From contig CM053796.1 in assembly GCA_028671895.1 (NCBI GenBank), positions 33,788,860-33,852,859 on the forward strand: a stretch of DNA of 64,000 nt. Reading direction: 5' to 3'. This DNA comes from Oenanthe sinensis (lineage: Eukaryota; Streptophyta; Magnoliopsida; Apiales; Apiaceae). The position numbers were made by a program, and so were the translations under genes. A model generated the notes under the pieces. That model was given only the letters and a program-made list of their open reading frames with translations. It searched no databases and was not told the origin of the DNA. Positions 1-11,985 of the stretch are shown here, piece after piece; within the stretch, counting starts at the first letter, position 1; every line of letters starts with the position of its first letter.

Positions 1-484
1 TCTTTTAATCAATATACTATCATGTTTTAATTTTCTCATTAGTCAAACTCTTTAATTTATTAAATATCATAATTTCTTAATTAAATTTTATGAATATTAA
101 AATAATAATATTATTTTATTTATATTAATTAAATTTTATTATTATGCTCTATCTATATTATATATACTTTTATATTATATTACTCTAAATGAACTTTTTT
201 TTAAAATAAAATATAGAGTTGTACTCACAATTTAATAGCTACAAATTTTTGTTTTGTTTTTTGACCATTAGGGCTAGCGAGAAACTAAATAAAATTTTTA
301 TTTCCTCATTGCTCAAATACTTTAATATATTTAAAATTAATATTAAGATTATATTAATATTTTATAATAAAATTTTTTAATATTAAGATTATATTAATAT
401 TTTATCTATATTAAAACATACTCTTTTATTTAAAATTTAAACAAAATATTTTTAATATATTCGAAACTCTTTTTATTAATAACA
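1..484. mobile_element. Helitron-like repeat fragment, cut off by the window edge
   Basis: This AT-rich block matches, in the same order and orientation, the interior of the Helitron-like element at 54906-56290 (about 55500-55830), including the shared phrase 'cctcattgctcaaa' and the run ending in 'tttttattaataa'. It also matches 60590-60720 in the reverse direction. It stops exactly where the left LTR of the next element starts at 485, and the same repeat does not resume beyond 6321. No coding sequence is visible. Membership of the repeat family is seen directly; the Helitron label comes from the better preserved copies. Confidence 0.6.
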
Positions 485-1231
485 TGTACGTTATTCGAGT
501 ACATCAATATTGTGGAAGAACAGGAAGTTGAGCCTCACATTTATCATCAACCTCACCCACTTTGCGGAATGAACATGAACAGTCTTCCTAGAGAATTTAT
601 TTACCAAAGGACTTATAGACTGGGTTTCGCCCATATGGATTCAACCTCCCCCAATGTGGGCCTAAAATATACCGTCTTTTGAAGGACTTGCTGATTATAA
701 CTTTTATGAAAGTTAGGTTTCATCTAGGCTAATTGGGCTTCAACTCAATTAGGGGATCTAGTTCCCTCGTCTTGGATAACATTTCTGGAGGCTTGGCCCA
801 TTAAGGTTACGATATGATGGATGATGGATAAGGTCTAGGTCGGTTTGCGATAATGTCGTGTCGATCACCTAATCGCCACATTCCCTGTACGTAATTGGGC
901 TTCGACGACCCGAGCCCAAGTGTATTCTAGGCGGTTGACTAAATCAACTTTGGAGAATGAAATCTAAGCCTATTAGGTTTCGTGCTCTCCAAGAACTACG
1001 TTGGCCTTGATCGCTATATAAAGGGTACATATGCACATTATTGGGGACCCCAAGTAGTCACTAGCACACAAGAACCCTAATTCTTGTGTATTAAGCATTT
1101 TTGCCCTCCGCAATCCCAGCTCCAAAAACATCTAATACCATCATCAACCTACGTCGTTCATTGTCATCAACCACCACCGTAATTCCAGCAACCCTCCCCG
1201 AATTTATTATCACCAAATTCCTCCGTTAACA
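485..1231 (+). repeat. Left LTR of the LARD-like element
   Basis: Direct repeat partner of 5575-6321, of equal length. It contains a good TATA box (tatataaag at about 1015-1023) followed by a transcribed-leader-like region ending in repeated 'catcatcaacc' motifs, as expected for the R/U5 part of an LTR. Substitutions against the partner are scattered along the whole length. Confidence 0.8.
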
Positions 1232-3169
1232 ATTGACGCTAAAAGGATGGGGTTTTGACATCTCTAGAGGAAGGATGTCACAACATACGCAAAAATTTGA
1301 TGACTAAGAAAGAACGAAGGTGAAGATGAAAGTCCGAACTGGGATACCGAAACCAAGCTGCGTTAGATGGTCAGGATATCACAAGCGGACAACCTCTAGT
1401 TTAGATGACTAACATTCAAACAAATCACGTGGATGAGAGATGTTATCGTTGGTTTCAATGAGCACATGAATTTCTTGAAAAAAACCCTCAAAATCTTAGA
1501 GGACGCGGTTGGAGAAAAATAACCGATGAATAGAGAACGTCGCGCGGGGTAAAGAGCTAGGAAAGGAGGCGACCAAAGAGAAAACCCCAATTCCACCAAG
1601 GAGGTTTTGCGGAATCAGACCCCGGAGGCTAAATGGAGGAACAAGAGGAAGCTATAGACTTAGACAAGTTTTGGGATATAGATCGGTCGAATCAAAACAA
1701 CAAGGTCCTAGCTAGGATCAGACCAATGGACGGGACGTGGTGACGCCCGTGATTCCGATGGAGAAAGATTTGGTCGAAACACCAGCTATCGCAGAAGGAT
1801 TGATTGTCGTAATTCTGGCGGACACGGACCCGAATGAAGGTTCTTGTAGAGGTTTGCATGGTGACCGCCCATTGATTGTCGGAGAGCCTGATCCACGGAT
1901 GATGTTGAGATTATCGATGCTATCTCTAGATGAACACCGAAGTCTCGTGACTATGTGCCCTAAGATCAACCACAGTTTTAAGTTATAAGCCCCCTTCCCC
2001 TTTAGAAAAAGATGCAACCTCTATTTTGATTAAACCATAATCTTATGATATGAGGTGGATTAAATGACTCGGAGAATGAAGGAAAGAATCTGGTGGGATG
2101 ATCGTGATCAGGTTAGAGAATAAAAAGATTATCAAGCAAATTATGGTCTTGATGAAGGAAGAGATCATGGGGATTATCATACGAACTTTAGTCGCAATCA
2201 ATGTAAAGATCATGGAGATTATCGTGCAAACTTTGATCGGAGCCTACGCCAAAAATCGTTGATGATGATCGTGCAACATGGGAGATCATCCAATGCTACG
2301 AACCTAGGTCTTAGGCGCCTTACGTAGTCATAACCTCATCAGGGGAAGACCACTAGTTCTCATGAGTAGTCGAGTGCTTTCGAGCAACTTTATCGAACAT
2401 GAAACTCGTTCTTAGTTTTTCTAGACGCATGGAGTCCATGAAGAAGAGTGCTAGGAGGCTTCAAAAAAGGATGTCAAGTTTGTTGAAGAGAGAACACTTA
2501 CACCATACCAGAAGTTTCAAAGGGGACTTTAAACTTTTGGAGAGCACCACGCTGAGCATCCATAATGAGGACTTGAAATTTTGGGGTTCATGATCGAATC
2601 AGAGTGAGGTTGTCTAATGATGATCTAAAGATGATACTTAACAACTCTGGAGAGTCGTGTAAGTGGAGTCGCTGAGAGTTCCCTCTGAGTCAGTCGTGAG
2701 AGAGCGTCACCCTTTGATGAATAAGAGAGCATGCCTTGGAAGAGGCTCACCCTTTGATGAAGTAGAGATTTTGAGCATGTGTTCTTGAAAGTGGCAACCC
2801 CCGAGTTTCAACGCTTGATGACCAAGCTCGTGCATAAGGAAGATGAGAGTCCTTAAATGAGTACTTTCAAAGTGGTACATCATCTGCCAATTTTTACGAA
2901 AGGCCCTAAAGGGTGTTGCTACTAACATGTTCTATATTCTTTTTATTTTATGATCTTGCAATATATTCATGTCGTTCATAATATGCATGATATTTAGCGG
3001 TGGAAGGCTTTATCTTATTTACTTTTCACTAAACTTTGGGGGTAGTATATATAACTCTCTAGATAAGATTTTTTGCTACCTTGTTTCAATTTGTTTTTTG
3101 ATAAGACGTTCTTCATCCATATATTCATTATGAATTTCAAATTTGAATGTTTTGATTGATGTATGATCA

Positions 3170-4330
3170 GGTGTGTTATTCCTGGGTGTGGCGAGGCCCC
3201 CAATCGACTTTATATTTCCCGGGTGTGGCCTAACCCCCGAATGATTGATTTTACGTATTCTTAGGTGTGACGAGGCCCCCAATCGACTTTATGTTTCCCG
3301 GGTATGACCTATCCCCCGGATGTATTTGTTGTTCCTCGGAGTTGCCTAACCCCATATGTGTTTATGTTATTCCTGGGTATAACCTAGCCCCCATATGTGT
3401 TTATGTTATTCCTGGGTGTGGCGAGGACCCCAGTTGACTTTATGTTTCCCGGGTGTGGCCTAGCCCCCGGAATCCCGGATGATTGATTTTACATATTCCT
3501 GGGTGTGGCGAGGCCCCTAGTCGAATTTATGTTTCCCGGGTGTGGCCTAACCCCCAGATGTATTTATTATTCCTAGGAGTGGCCTAACCCCTAAATGCGT
3601 TTATGTTGTTCTTGGGAGTGGCCTAGCCCCATATGTGTTTATGTTATTCCTGAGTATGGCCTAGCCCCCAGATGTGTTTATGTTATTCCTAGGTGTGGCG
3701 AGGACCCTAGTCGACTTTATGTTTCCCGGGTGTGGCCTAGCCCCCGAAATCCCGGATGATTAATTTTACGTATTCCTGGGTGTGGCGAGACCCCCAATCG
3801 ACTTTATGTTTCTCGGGTGTGAACTAGTCCCCGGATATATTTATTTATTCCTGGGTGTGGCGAGGACCCCAGTCGACTTTATGTTTTCAGGGTGTGGCCT
3901 AGCCCCCGGATGATTGATTTTACATATTCCTGGGTGTGGCGAGGCCCCCAGTCGACTTTATGTTTCTCGGGTGTGGCCTAGCCCCTAGATGTATTTGTTG
4001 TTCCTGGGAGTGGCCTAACCCCAAGATGTACTTATTATTTCCTGGGTGTGGCCTAGCCCCCAGATGTGTTTATGTTATTTCTGGGTGTGACGAGGCCCTC
4101 AGTCAACTAAAAGTTTCCCGGGTGTGGCCTAGCCCTCAGATGATCAAATTTACGGACTCCTGGGTGAGGCGAGGCCCCCAGTCGACTTTGTGTTTTCCGG
4201 GGATAAAATACCCCCGAATGATCGACTTTATGGATTTTTGGGTGATGCAAGGTCCCCAGTCATTTTTATATTTCCTCTGAATGGTCTGGCTCCCAGAAGT
4301 TGATTTTACTATTTCTGGGAGAGAAATAGC
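3170..4330. repeat. Tandem array of ~39-bp units inside the LARD-like element
   Basis: About thirty imperfect units follow one another with no unique spacers. Two half-unit types alternate: one carries 'cccgggtgtggcctagcccc', the other 'cctgggtgtggcgaggcccc', each followed by 'cagtcgactttat', 'gatgattgattttac' or 'gtgtttatgtt'. A pair measures about 79 bp. The array has much higher GC than its surroundings. It opens short frames on both strands (for example 3936-4280), but these look like by-products of the periodicity. Confidence 0.85.
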
Positions 4331-5232
4331 CCCCTTATGTTTTTACGATCGCTTGGTAGAGGTTATGGCCCTAGACAAGTTTATTGATGCTAATTTGGAA
4401 AGATGAAGACAACAATATTATTATTCAAATAATATAGTGGATAATGATACATGGGTAGATGTCGTCTAAACCTCAATTTCAGAGACATAATAATGACCTC
4501 GTCTAGTTCGAGAACTCGAAATAGAAGTTAAATCAAAACAACATAAGAGCTACACACTTCAAGTGCCTCGCCTATCTGGAGAAGGAAGAAGTAGACACAC
4601 CTAAAGTTCCTCACCAAGTTGAAGATGGAAAGAACATGAATTTATTTATAGTTCCATAAATGAAGACTTAAAATATGAGGCTTATATGGAGTGCTTAACT
4701 GGAAGAAGAAAGGGATTCAGATTTCTAGAGATTGATGCTAGACCCTTTTATTTTTACAAAATAGCAAGGAACTAGGGGGTAGTTGTTATAGCCAAAAAAT
4801 TTCTCCCACTAATTCAGGAGCCTTTCACTCTCAACAGCCTATCACTCTCGAAGACCTCTCACTCTCAACAACGTCTCACTCTCGATGACCTCTCACTCTC
4901 GAAGAGCCTCGCCTAGTTGAATAGGTCTAGACCCATGGAAGTAGTAATCAACCCATTTGGAGATCTCGCCCATTTAGACTTAGGCCCAATCTTCGACTAC
5001 CTCGTCTAACAAAGAGTCTCGCGTGTTGATATTGAACTAAGCCCATGAATATTGAAAGATTTCACCATTTTAACATAGGCTCATCCAAAGTGGAGAAAAG
5101 TAATGAATGAATCAATCTCGCTTGAAAGAATGGACATCTCCTGGATGTATTGACATTAGTCCGCACGATCGATGGTGCAGCCTTGCCTGACATTAGTCTG
5201 CACGACCAATGGTGCGGCCTTGCCTCGTCCAA

Positions 5233-5340
5233 CCTCATCCGCATATATGCTCGTGTGCCCTCTTTTGACCTCGTCCGCATATATGCTCGTGTGCCCTCTT
5301 TTGACCTCGTCCGCATATTCGCTAGTGCGGCCTCGTCCGA
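5233..5340. repeat. 36-bp tandem repeat, three units
   Basis: Units at 5233-5268 and 5269-5304 differ by one base (cctcatccg against cctcgtccg); a diverged third unit runs 5305-5340. The array lies in the right part of the LARD interior, close to another short repeated tract at 4820-4915 built on 'ctcactctcaac' and 'ctcactctcgaa'. Confidence 0.75.
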
Positions 5341-5574
5341 TCTGGTCTGCTCGGGCATCCTTGTCCGCACATTTGCTTGTGCGGCTTCGTCCGCTCAGTT
5401 AACCTCGCCCAAAAATATAGGCCTAGCCCGAATGAATCGACTTAAGCTCCATTGAACATAAAACCTTGCCTCTATGAATGAGGCCTCGCCCTTATTACGA
5501 TAATTGGTTTAGAAGAGTAATAGGTTTAGGCATATATTTACATAGACATCGCATATTTTACGGAGGATGGAGTA

Positions 5575-6321
5575 TGTACGCTATTCAGGTACATCAATAT
5601 TGTGGAAGAATAGGAAGTTGAGCCTCGCATTTATCATCAACCTCACCCACTTTGCGGAATGAACATGAACAGTCTTCCTAGAGAATTTATTTACCAAATG
5701 ACTTATAGACTGGGTTTCGTCCGTATGAATTCAATCTCGCCCAATGTGGGCCTAAAATATACTGTCTTCTGAAGGACTTGCTGATTATAACTTTTATGAA
5801 GGTTAGGTTCCATCCAGACTAATTGGGCTTCAACTCAATTAGGGGGATCTAGTTCCCTCGTCTTGGATAACATTTCTAGAGGGTTAGCCCATTAAGGTTA
5901 AAATATGAGGGATGATGGATCAGGCCTAGGCCGGTTTGTGAAAATGTCGGGCCGATCACCTAACCGCCACATTCCTTGTACGTAATTGGGTTTCGACGAC
6001 CCGAGCCCAGGTGTATTCTAGGCGGTGGATCAAATCAACTTTGGATAATGAAATATAAGCCTATTAGGTTTCGTGTTCTCCAAGAACTACGTTGGGTTTG
6101 ATCATTATATAAAGAGTATGTATGCACATTGTTGGGGAACCCGAGTAGTCACAGGCACACAAGAACCCTAATTCTTGTGTGTTAAGCTTTTTCGCCCTCC
6201 ACAATCTCAGCCCAAAAATACCTAATACCATCATCAACCTCCGTCGTTCATCGTCATCAACCACCACCGTAATTCCAGCAACCCTCCTCGAATTTGTTAT
6301 CACCAAATTCCTCTGTTAACA
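5575..6321 (+). repeat. Right LTR of the LARD-like element
   Basis: Partner of 485-1231. It keeps the TATA box (tatataaag at about 6106-6114) and the repeated 'catcatcaacc' tract. It is followed directly by exon-like gene sequence at 6326, not by the AT-rich repeat that flanks the left LTR. Confidence 0.8.
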
Positions 6322-6325
6322 GTAG

Positions 6326-7263
6326 GAATCATTGGTTGTTTGTTGCGTTCGCAAAATCAGTGAATACGATGATGATACTTGTATTCAACAGTTAGATCGG
6401 GTAAGAGAGAATAGTGATCTTCCACAGAAGGATGTCTTTGATGGACCCATCGCCAACAATAATGAAAATAAGGACATGTTACAAGGGTTCATAGATAATT
6501 GTTATAATCCTCATTTAGTTGACCGCAATGACTCCAAATTTGAATATGATCGAAAACTAGGAAATCTCATTTTTCATGATGAATCTTGCAGTTCGCCAAA
6601 GGTCAGTTGTAGTTGTAATTTTGATTCGGAATTAAAAGCTAGTGATTGCAAAGGAGGCAATGCAATCTCTACTTTATTGAGTAGCTTTTATGGAATCAAT
6701 TACGTTATCCATTCCATACTCTGTTATGTGTTGAAATATAACCATTTGGGTTTCCTTTGATATTCAGTTTCAGGGTTATGACGGTATCACAGATGATTGC
6801 TTTGCTAATATATTAGATGATGATATTATCAAGCCACATGGGTCTTCCTTATCATCATATGCGGATCTTCTTGAAAATGATGCAGGGAATGATAATTTTC
6901 TTGACTTTAAGTTCAAGCAACCGATCGATGGTGTCCCACTAGATACACTACCTTTGCATGAAATAGCAAACCGAGAAATTAAACTAAAGCAACTACAACA
7001 ACCGACTGAGGGTATATCACCAGCTACACTACCTGGGAACAGCAAACCGAAGAATTAGATTGAACTGGCAACATAAAAAGAAACCTATGACTCCAGTGGA
7101 AGAATCCAGCATTGAAGATGATATGTACTGTATTGTGGTTGACTCTGCGGAGTTGCCACATCACTTGATAACTCCAGTGTTAAATGTGGCAGTGAATCAT
7201 TGTCGTGTGGTGCTTTTTCTAATTCTGGTTCTCTTGGTTTTGTGTTTTTGGGTGCTCATTTGA
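6326..7263 (+). pseudogene. Truncated plant gene fragment, identity not recognised
   Basis: An open frame starts directly beside the right LTR without an ATG, just after an in-frame stop, and reads an acidic, low-complexity protein (SEYDDDTCIQQLDR early on, then DRNDSKFEYDRKL) to about 6690. A splice-acceptor-like 'ttcag' at 6769-6773 opens a second frame, 6774-7058, which starts GYDGITDDCFANIL and ends at TAG. A third coding-like stretch follows in another frame (about 7060-7200, with PVEESSIEDDMY). This reads like consecutive exons of one host gene that has lost its 5' end and picked up stops. I do not recognise the family. It could be DNA captured by a transposon or a gene broken by the neighbouring insertion. 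Confidence 0.45.
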
Positions 7264-8457
7264 CATGATTTCCGCACTCACAAACTTAGGCCTAATACTT
7301 AACGGAGTTGAAGTTTTTGGCCTATGAGAGAATTACCAACTAGCTAAACAGGCAAGTGAGACTTACTAACTCTAAAGTTCCGTTCACAACAAACCAAATT
7401 TTTAGAAAATTTATTCTTTGTTTGCTTCTATACATAGAATCTGATTCTGGTCATTTCAGTCTCACAATATTCAGCAAATTGTCACGACAATATGATCCTA
7501 GTGTATGGTAATTATTTATATCTTTTTTTACAGATATCTGGTGTTGAATATCTAGCCTTTAAAAGAATTCCTTTACATGTTGAAAGAAGTCAAGTTGCCA
7601 GTATCTCCATTATGCAGGATTATTGAGTTTAGTACATTAGATATGATCCTCTTAAATACAATATTTCTTATGTAATATGTGCGACTCTCTCCGACCCATT
7701 AGGTTATAGTCTAATATGGTATATCATTGATTATGTGTATTATGAGTGACGTTGCTTGTATATTTGTTGTTTATTAATAAGAAGAACTTGGTGCATTTGA
7801 AAATGTCAGTCAACATACATATATTTTTCTGTTTGAGTTCTTTCTTATTTGAAATCCACGAGTATAGAAGTAAAATATGTTTATTGCATCACTGCATCAG
7901 GATTTCGAATTGGAAGATCCTGTCATTTTTATCATGTCTAACTTGTAACCAGTTTCATTTTGCAGTGTTGTTAAAGTTGTGCATTAGTTCTACTCAATTG
8001 TTACTAGCAATTTCAAAACTATGGTAACATCCAAATAATCATAAACCAATGTTACTTTATACAGGTACATATGATCCATGCCAACATTTTTTCATATGCT
8101 AGACTGGTAAATGAATTTATTTTTATATTTTAGTGTTTTTTTGGTAGACATAAAAATATTCAGGAACTTGAATTTCCTAGAAAGTGAGAAAATATGAAAT
8201 TGTTTGGTTAAACACTAGTACAATAAGTAAAAATAGAGTATTTTTATAACTTTCAACAAAACATGAGAATTTGCTCACCCACCCTCCCTAGTCAATTTAT
8301 ACTTTTCATGAGTTACATTTTCCTACATATAATGCAAACAAGATTTTATACTTACTAGAAATTTCATAAAGGAATTTAATACATAATAATTACAACTTCT
8401 CATGAAAATTACTTCCTATGGTTAACCAACCAAGCAACTTCCTATTATTAGCACATA
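7264..8457. other. Intergenic, no gene seen
   Basis: AT-rich sequence with short frames only (for example 7746-8027) that lack codon or domain character. A partly palindromic stretch at about 8110-8450 (ggtagacataaaaatattcagg ... ggttaaccaaccaagcaac) may be a decayed MITE, but its ends cannot be placed. Confidence 0.5.
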
Positions 8458-9040
8458 CTCCCTCCGTCCCATTTCAAGTGGCTGATTTGACTTTTTAACG
8501 GTCAATTTTTTTTAAGTTTAACCAAATATTACGTATACTATATAATTAAAAAAATTATAAAATATATATCATTGAAAAATTTATATAATTTTCTTTAAAA
8601 TGTATTTTTCAAAAAAAAAATTGTCAAAAAATAAGTATTTCCATTAAAACTCAAACAACATTATATCAATGCAATCAGCGGAATAATTAAGAGACTCAAA
8701 CCAAATGTTGAGCAATTTAATTAGCAGATCACTTAACATATAAATATGAAAAATTCTCTAAATTAAAATTGAAAACTAAGGTGTTCCAACTGAAAGCAGT
8801 AATATCACAATTGACCTTTACCCAATAAAATCCATCGATAGTCCAATGTTCACATATTTCAGAAAGAACATATGCCTTGTCACCATATTTCCTGTCACCA
8901 TGAACAATCTTTCGTCGAGAAATGTGAGCTTTTGCAATATTCGTTACTATTCCGGTCTCCATATATGCTTCTCAGATCTCTTAATACACCATGTAAATCA
9001 ATTTCAAAGTAACAAACCAAGTACTCTTATTCAAAATTTT

Positions 9041-9091
<51 letters not shown>

Positions 9092-9158
9092 GATCAAAAT
9101 TAATTAAATTTGACTGTTAAAAAGCCAAATGAGACATTTGACGTGGAAAGATGGAGCA
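8458..9158. mobile_element. Stowaway-type MITE (CTCCCTCCGTCCC family), enlarged
   Basis: The left end CTCCCTCCGTCCCATTTC follows a TA; the right end, read in reverse (CTGCTCCATCTTTCCACGTC), is its diverged inverted copy, and the inner arms 'gactttttaacggtcaa' and 'ttgactgttaaaaagcc' pair clearly. The roughly 370 bp in the middle (about 8650-9020) does not pair and looks foreign to the MITE. A TA microsatellite sits at 9046-9085. Confidence 0.65.
9046..9085. repeat. (TA)n microsatellite
   Basis: About twenty uninterrupted TA units in the right arm of the Stowaway-type element. Confidence 0.95.
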
Positions 9159-10143
9159 GTTCTTTTTGTTTGTGTGTGCTGGGCGGGGTATCTTTATATT
9201 AATTGAACTTGACCTCTATTTGATAAGAATTCGAAACGAATGAAATAAAGTGGCATTAGAATAAAAGACATAAAAACCTAAAAGAAATGAAAGGAGATAA
9301 ACGAATAATAATAATAAATATATAAAGAGAAAAGTAAAACATGAAATATCTTAATATATATATAAAGATAAGAAGGGAAAAGTAAGACTTGAAATATCTT
9401 AAATATAAACTTCATGGTACAATGATTTATATTCCTTTCTTCCTAGATAAATTGTTTAATTTAATTTTTTAATGATTAAATTAATCAAATTTTAATTAAA
9501 AATTAAAAATTATTTTCTAATTTTGAAAAGCTGAATATTATATCTTATAATAAATTAGATACATTTTTAAAATATTTTCTAATTATATAATAAAAATAAT
9601 TTTTAACTAAAAACGGTTAATATAATTATAAGGAGGTCAAACAATACTATTAATTCCACTGCTCATTAATAAATCATATTTTTTAAAATGTTAAACAGAC
9701 ACATGTAATCTATACTCCTAGATTCTTTTTTAAAATAAATATTTTAGTGCAATTATAAAAATGGTGATGTTATGGGGGTAAGTGGGTAACTCATATTTTT
9801 CGATTTATTCAATAATTTAAAATTGATTTTTAACTAAATTCAAGAAAAAATATACACATTTTTTGTATGCAAGTTCCCAAAACTAAGGGCACCTTTTTCC
9901 TTCAGACAACAACATCATCATAATCTTTTCGCACTGCTTTCTTTTAAATTATACCCCTTTTCTTTGCTTGTCCCATACTTAAAGTTTTTCATTACCACTA
10001 CTGTTGCTAATTTTACATTTCATTCTACTTACTGCTCTCAAATTCTTGTCAACGCTTCTTGATGTTAAGGTGCTTGATCAAAGTCCCCTGAGAAATTCTT
10101 GATTATAAAAACTCGAAACTGTTTGTATTGGTTGTTTACTTTG
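9159..10143. other. AT-rich upstream region of the EEP gene
   Basis: No coding frame. The last ~250 bases before the ATG at 10144 are richer in C and T (for example 9960-10040, 'cttttctttgcttgtccc') and probably hold the promoter and 5' leader of the next gene. No confident TATA box was found. Confidence 0.4.
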
Positions 10144-11947
10144 ATGGATGAACCAAACCAAGCAAACGGGTGTTTGTTGGGTCATGTATCATGTACTACT
10201 TTTAACATTCTGGCCCCAATTTACAAACGTTTGAATGACAAGGTATTTGCTGTTTGTGTACTCATTTGAGTGAATTATGATGTGGGGTGCTTTATTTTTA
10301 TTGATTTTGTAACTTGTGTGACTTTGTTTCGATTTTTAGACTTGTGAGAATGAGTTTCCGGAACTTTGGGTTAGTCGAAATGAGAGCATATTGGATAAGT
10401 TACTAGAGATTAAGTCTTCAATTATATGTCTACAGGTATGAGTTAAGATTGTCATTTTTTTTTATCTGTATGATCGAATGTGTTTTGTCTAGTGGTTTAA
10501 TTTGGTGTTTGTAGTATAACTGGTTCTTTACCTTAGGAAATTTGGGTGGGGAATGAAGAGCTTGTTAAAATGTATGAGAAGAGACTTGGAGAAGCCGGTT
10601 ATAGAACGTACAAACTAGCTCGTACCAACAACCGTGGAGATGGTAACATTTCTGTAATTTCTGCTCTGGTAATTTGAAATTGTGTATCACTTTTTTTGTA
10701 GCTATTTTCTACTAATTTTGTGAGGCTGTGTTAAGTGTAGGTGACCAATTCGGATTTTAAATTATTCTTGAGGCATCCAGGCCTCTTCCAACGTGACAGT
10801 TAAATGTCAGAAAGCTAGTATAACATGATTCTGCATATTGGACTTTAACTTTCCTATAAATTGATAAAATCTTGTGAATCATTTACTTTTCCGAGTCCCT
10901 TTTAGAGATAAAGACTGGGCATTTCTTCATTATATGTTTCATTAGAATTACAAAACCTTATATTGAATTATAACTTTGATTTTGTTCACAACTTCTCATT
11001 CCATTTCTTCCAACTAAATGGAGAGTGAGCCACTCTTATCCTCAGTTGATAAGTTTTCTATCCAGCACGATTTTTTATATGCTCAATTTGATATCTTGCC
11101 GCTGCTATTATATTCACTTCTCTTGGTGGGTGCCTTTGCTGATATTTATTATTGAATTGATATTAAGTTACGGATCTATGTATATGCATATTATTTTAAG
11201 CTTCAGATTCTGTCTGAATATTTGTTGATAAAAACAAACAATCACTTTGATCTTAGGTGTACTAGCAGCAGTGCATCAGAACTCTTTCCATGTTTTAAAT
11301 TACAAGGAATGTGTATTCAATGGCATTGGTGATCGTGTTGCTCAGCTATTAGATGTTGAACTTGTTGTTCCTCCTGAAGACCAAATTCACAATTTGGGGA
11401 TGAGAACAATTTTAGTGAATACTCACTTGATTTTTCCACATGATTATACATATTGCTTTGCCAGGCTAAAACAGGTATCTTTTTTTGGTTATTATCTGTA
11501 CTAGACTGTGCATGTCTTTGATTAGTAATTGTCCTGCATCTTGTCCATTGCTAACATTGGTCCACAATTTAGGTATACAAAATCTTACAATTCATAGAAT
11601 CATACTGCAATGAATACAAGCTCCCAGCTGTTCCTATCATTTTATGTGGGTAAGTTGGATGGTAAACAAGAGAATTTAATAGAAGAATTTGCTTAGTCGA
11701 CACTGACAACTTGATGGTTTCTTTTTCCTCTTCCCCTGAATTTTAATTCCCCGTTTTAAAGCTTGTATACTGAAAAAATGTGCAGGGACTGGAATGGGAG
11801 CATGAAGGGGAATGTCTGTAGGTTTTTGTTATCACAAGGTTTTGTCTCAGCCTATGATATTGCTCATCCATATGTGGACCAAATTGTAGATTACAGAAAG
11901 GTTATCATATTTTGTTTTTTTAAAAAAAACAAATCAGTCATCTCTCT

Positions 11948-11985
<38 letters not shown>

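Larger units (their letters stand above)
485..6321 (+). mobile_element. Non-autonomous LTR retrotransposon (LARD-like), old
   Basis: Two direct repeats of 747 bp (485-1231 and 5575-6321) bound a 4.3-kb interior. Both start TGTACG and end GTTAACA, giving the usual TG...CA ends. The interior holds no long open frame and no recognisable gag, protease, reverse transcriptase or integrase; short frames such as 1737-1988 resemble nothing I know. Just inside the left LTR is 'attgacgctaaaagga', which looks like a C-to-T decayed gypsy primer-binding site; a purine-rich stretch (5561-5574) precedes the right LTR. The flanks (taaca on the left, gtagg on the right) do not form a target-site duplication. 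The LTRs differ at many positions, so the insertion is old. The plus orientation is inferred from the primer-site and purine-tract positions. Confidence 0.75.

Noticed and set aside
3170..4330. Possible CRISPR-like or protein-coding repeat array
   Set aside because: Units abut without unique spacers and the genome is a plant; the open frames follow from the period of the repeat and carry no domain.
480..6326. TAACA as target duplication of the LARD-like element (taaca before 485, ttaaca before 6322)
   Set aside because: Both LTRs end in GTTAACA, so the right-hand TAACA belongs to the LTR and is not a duplicated target.
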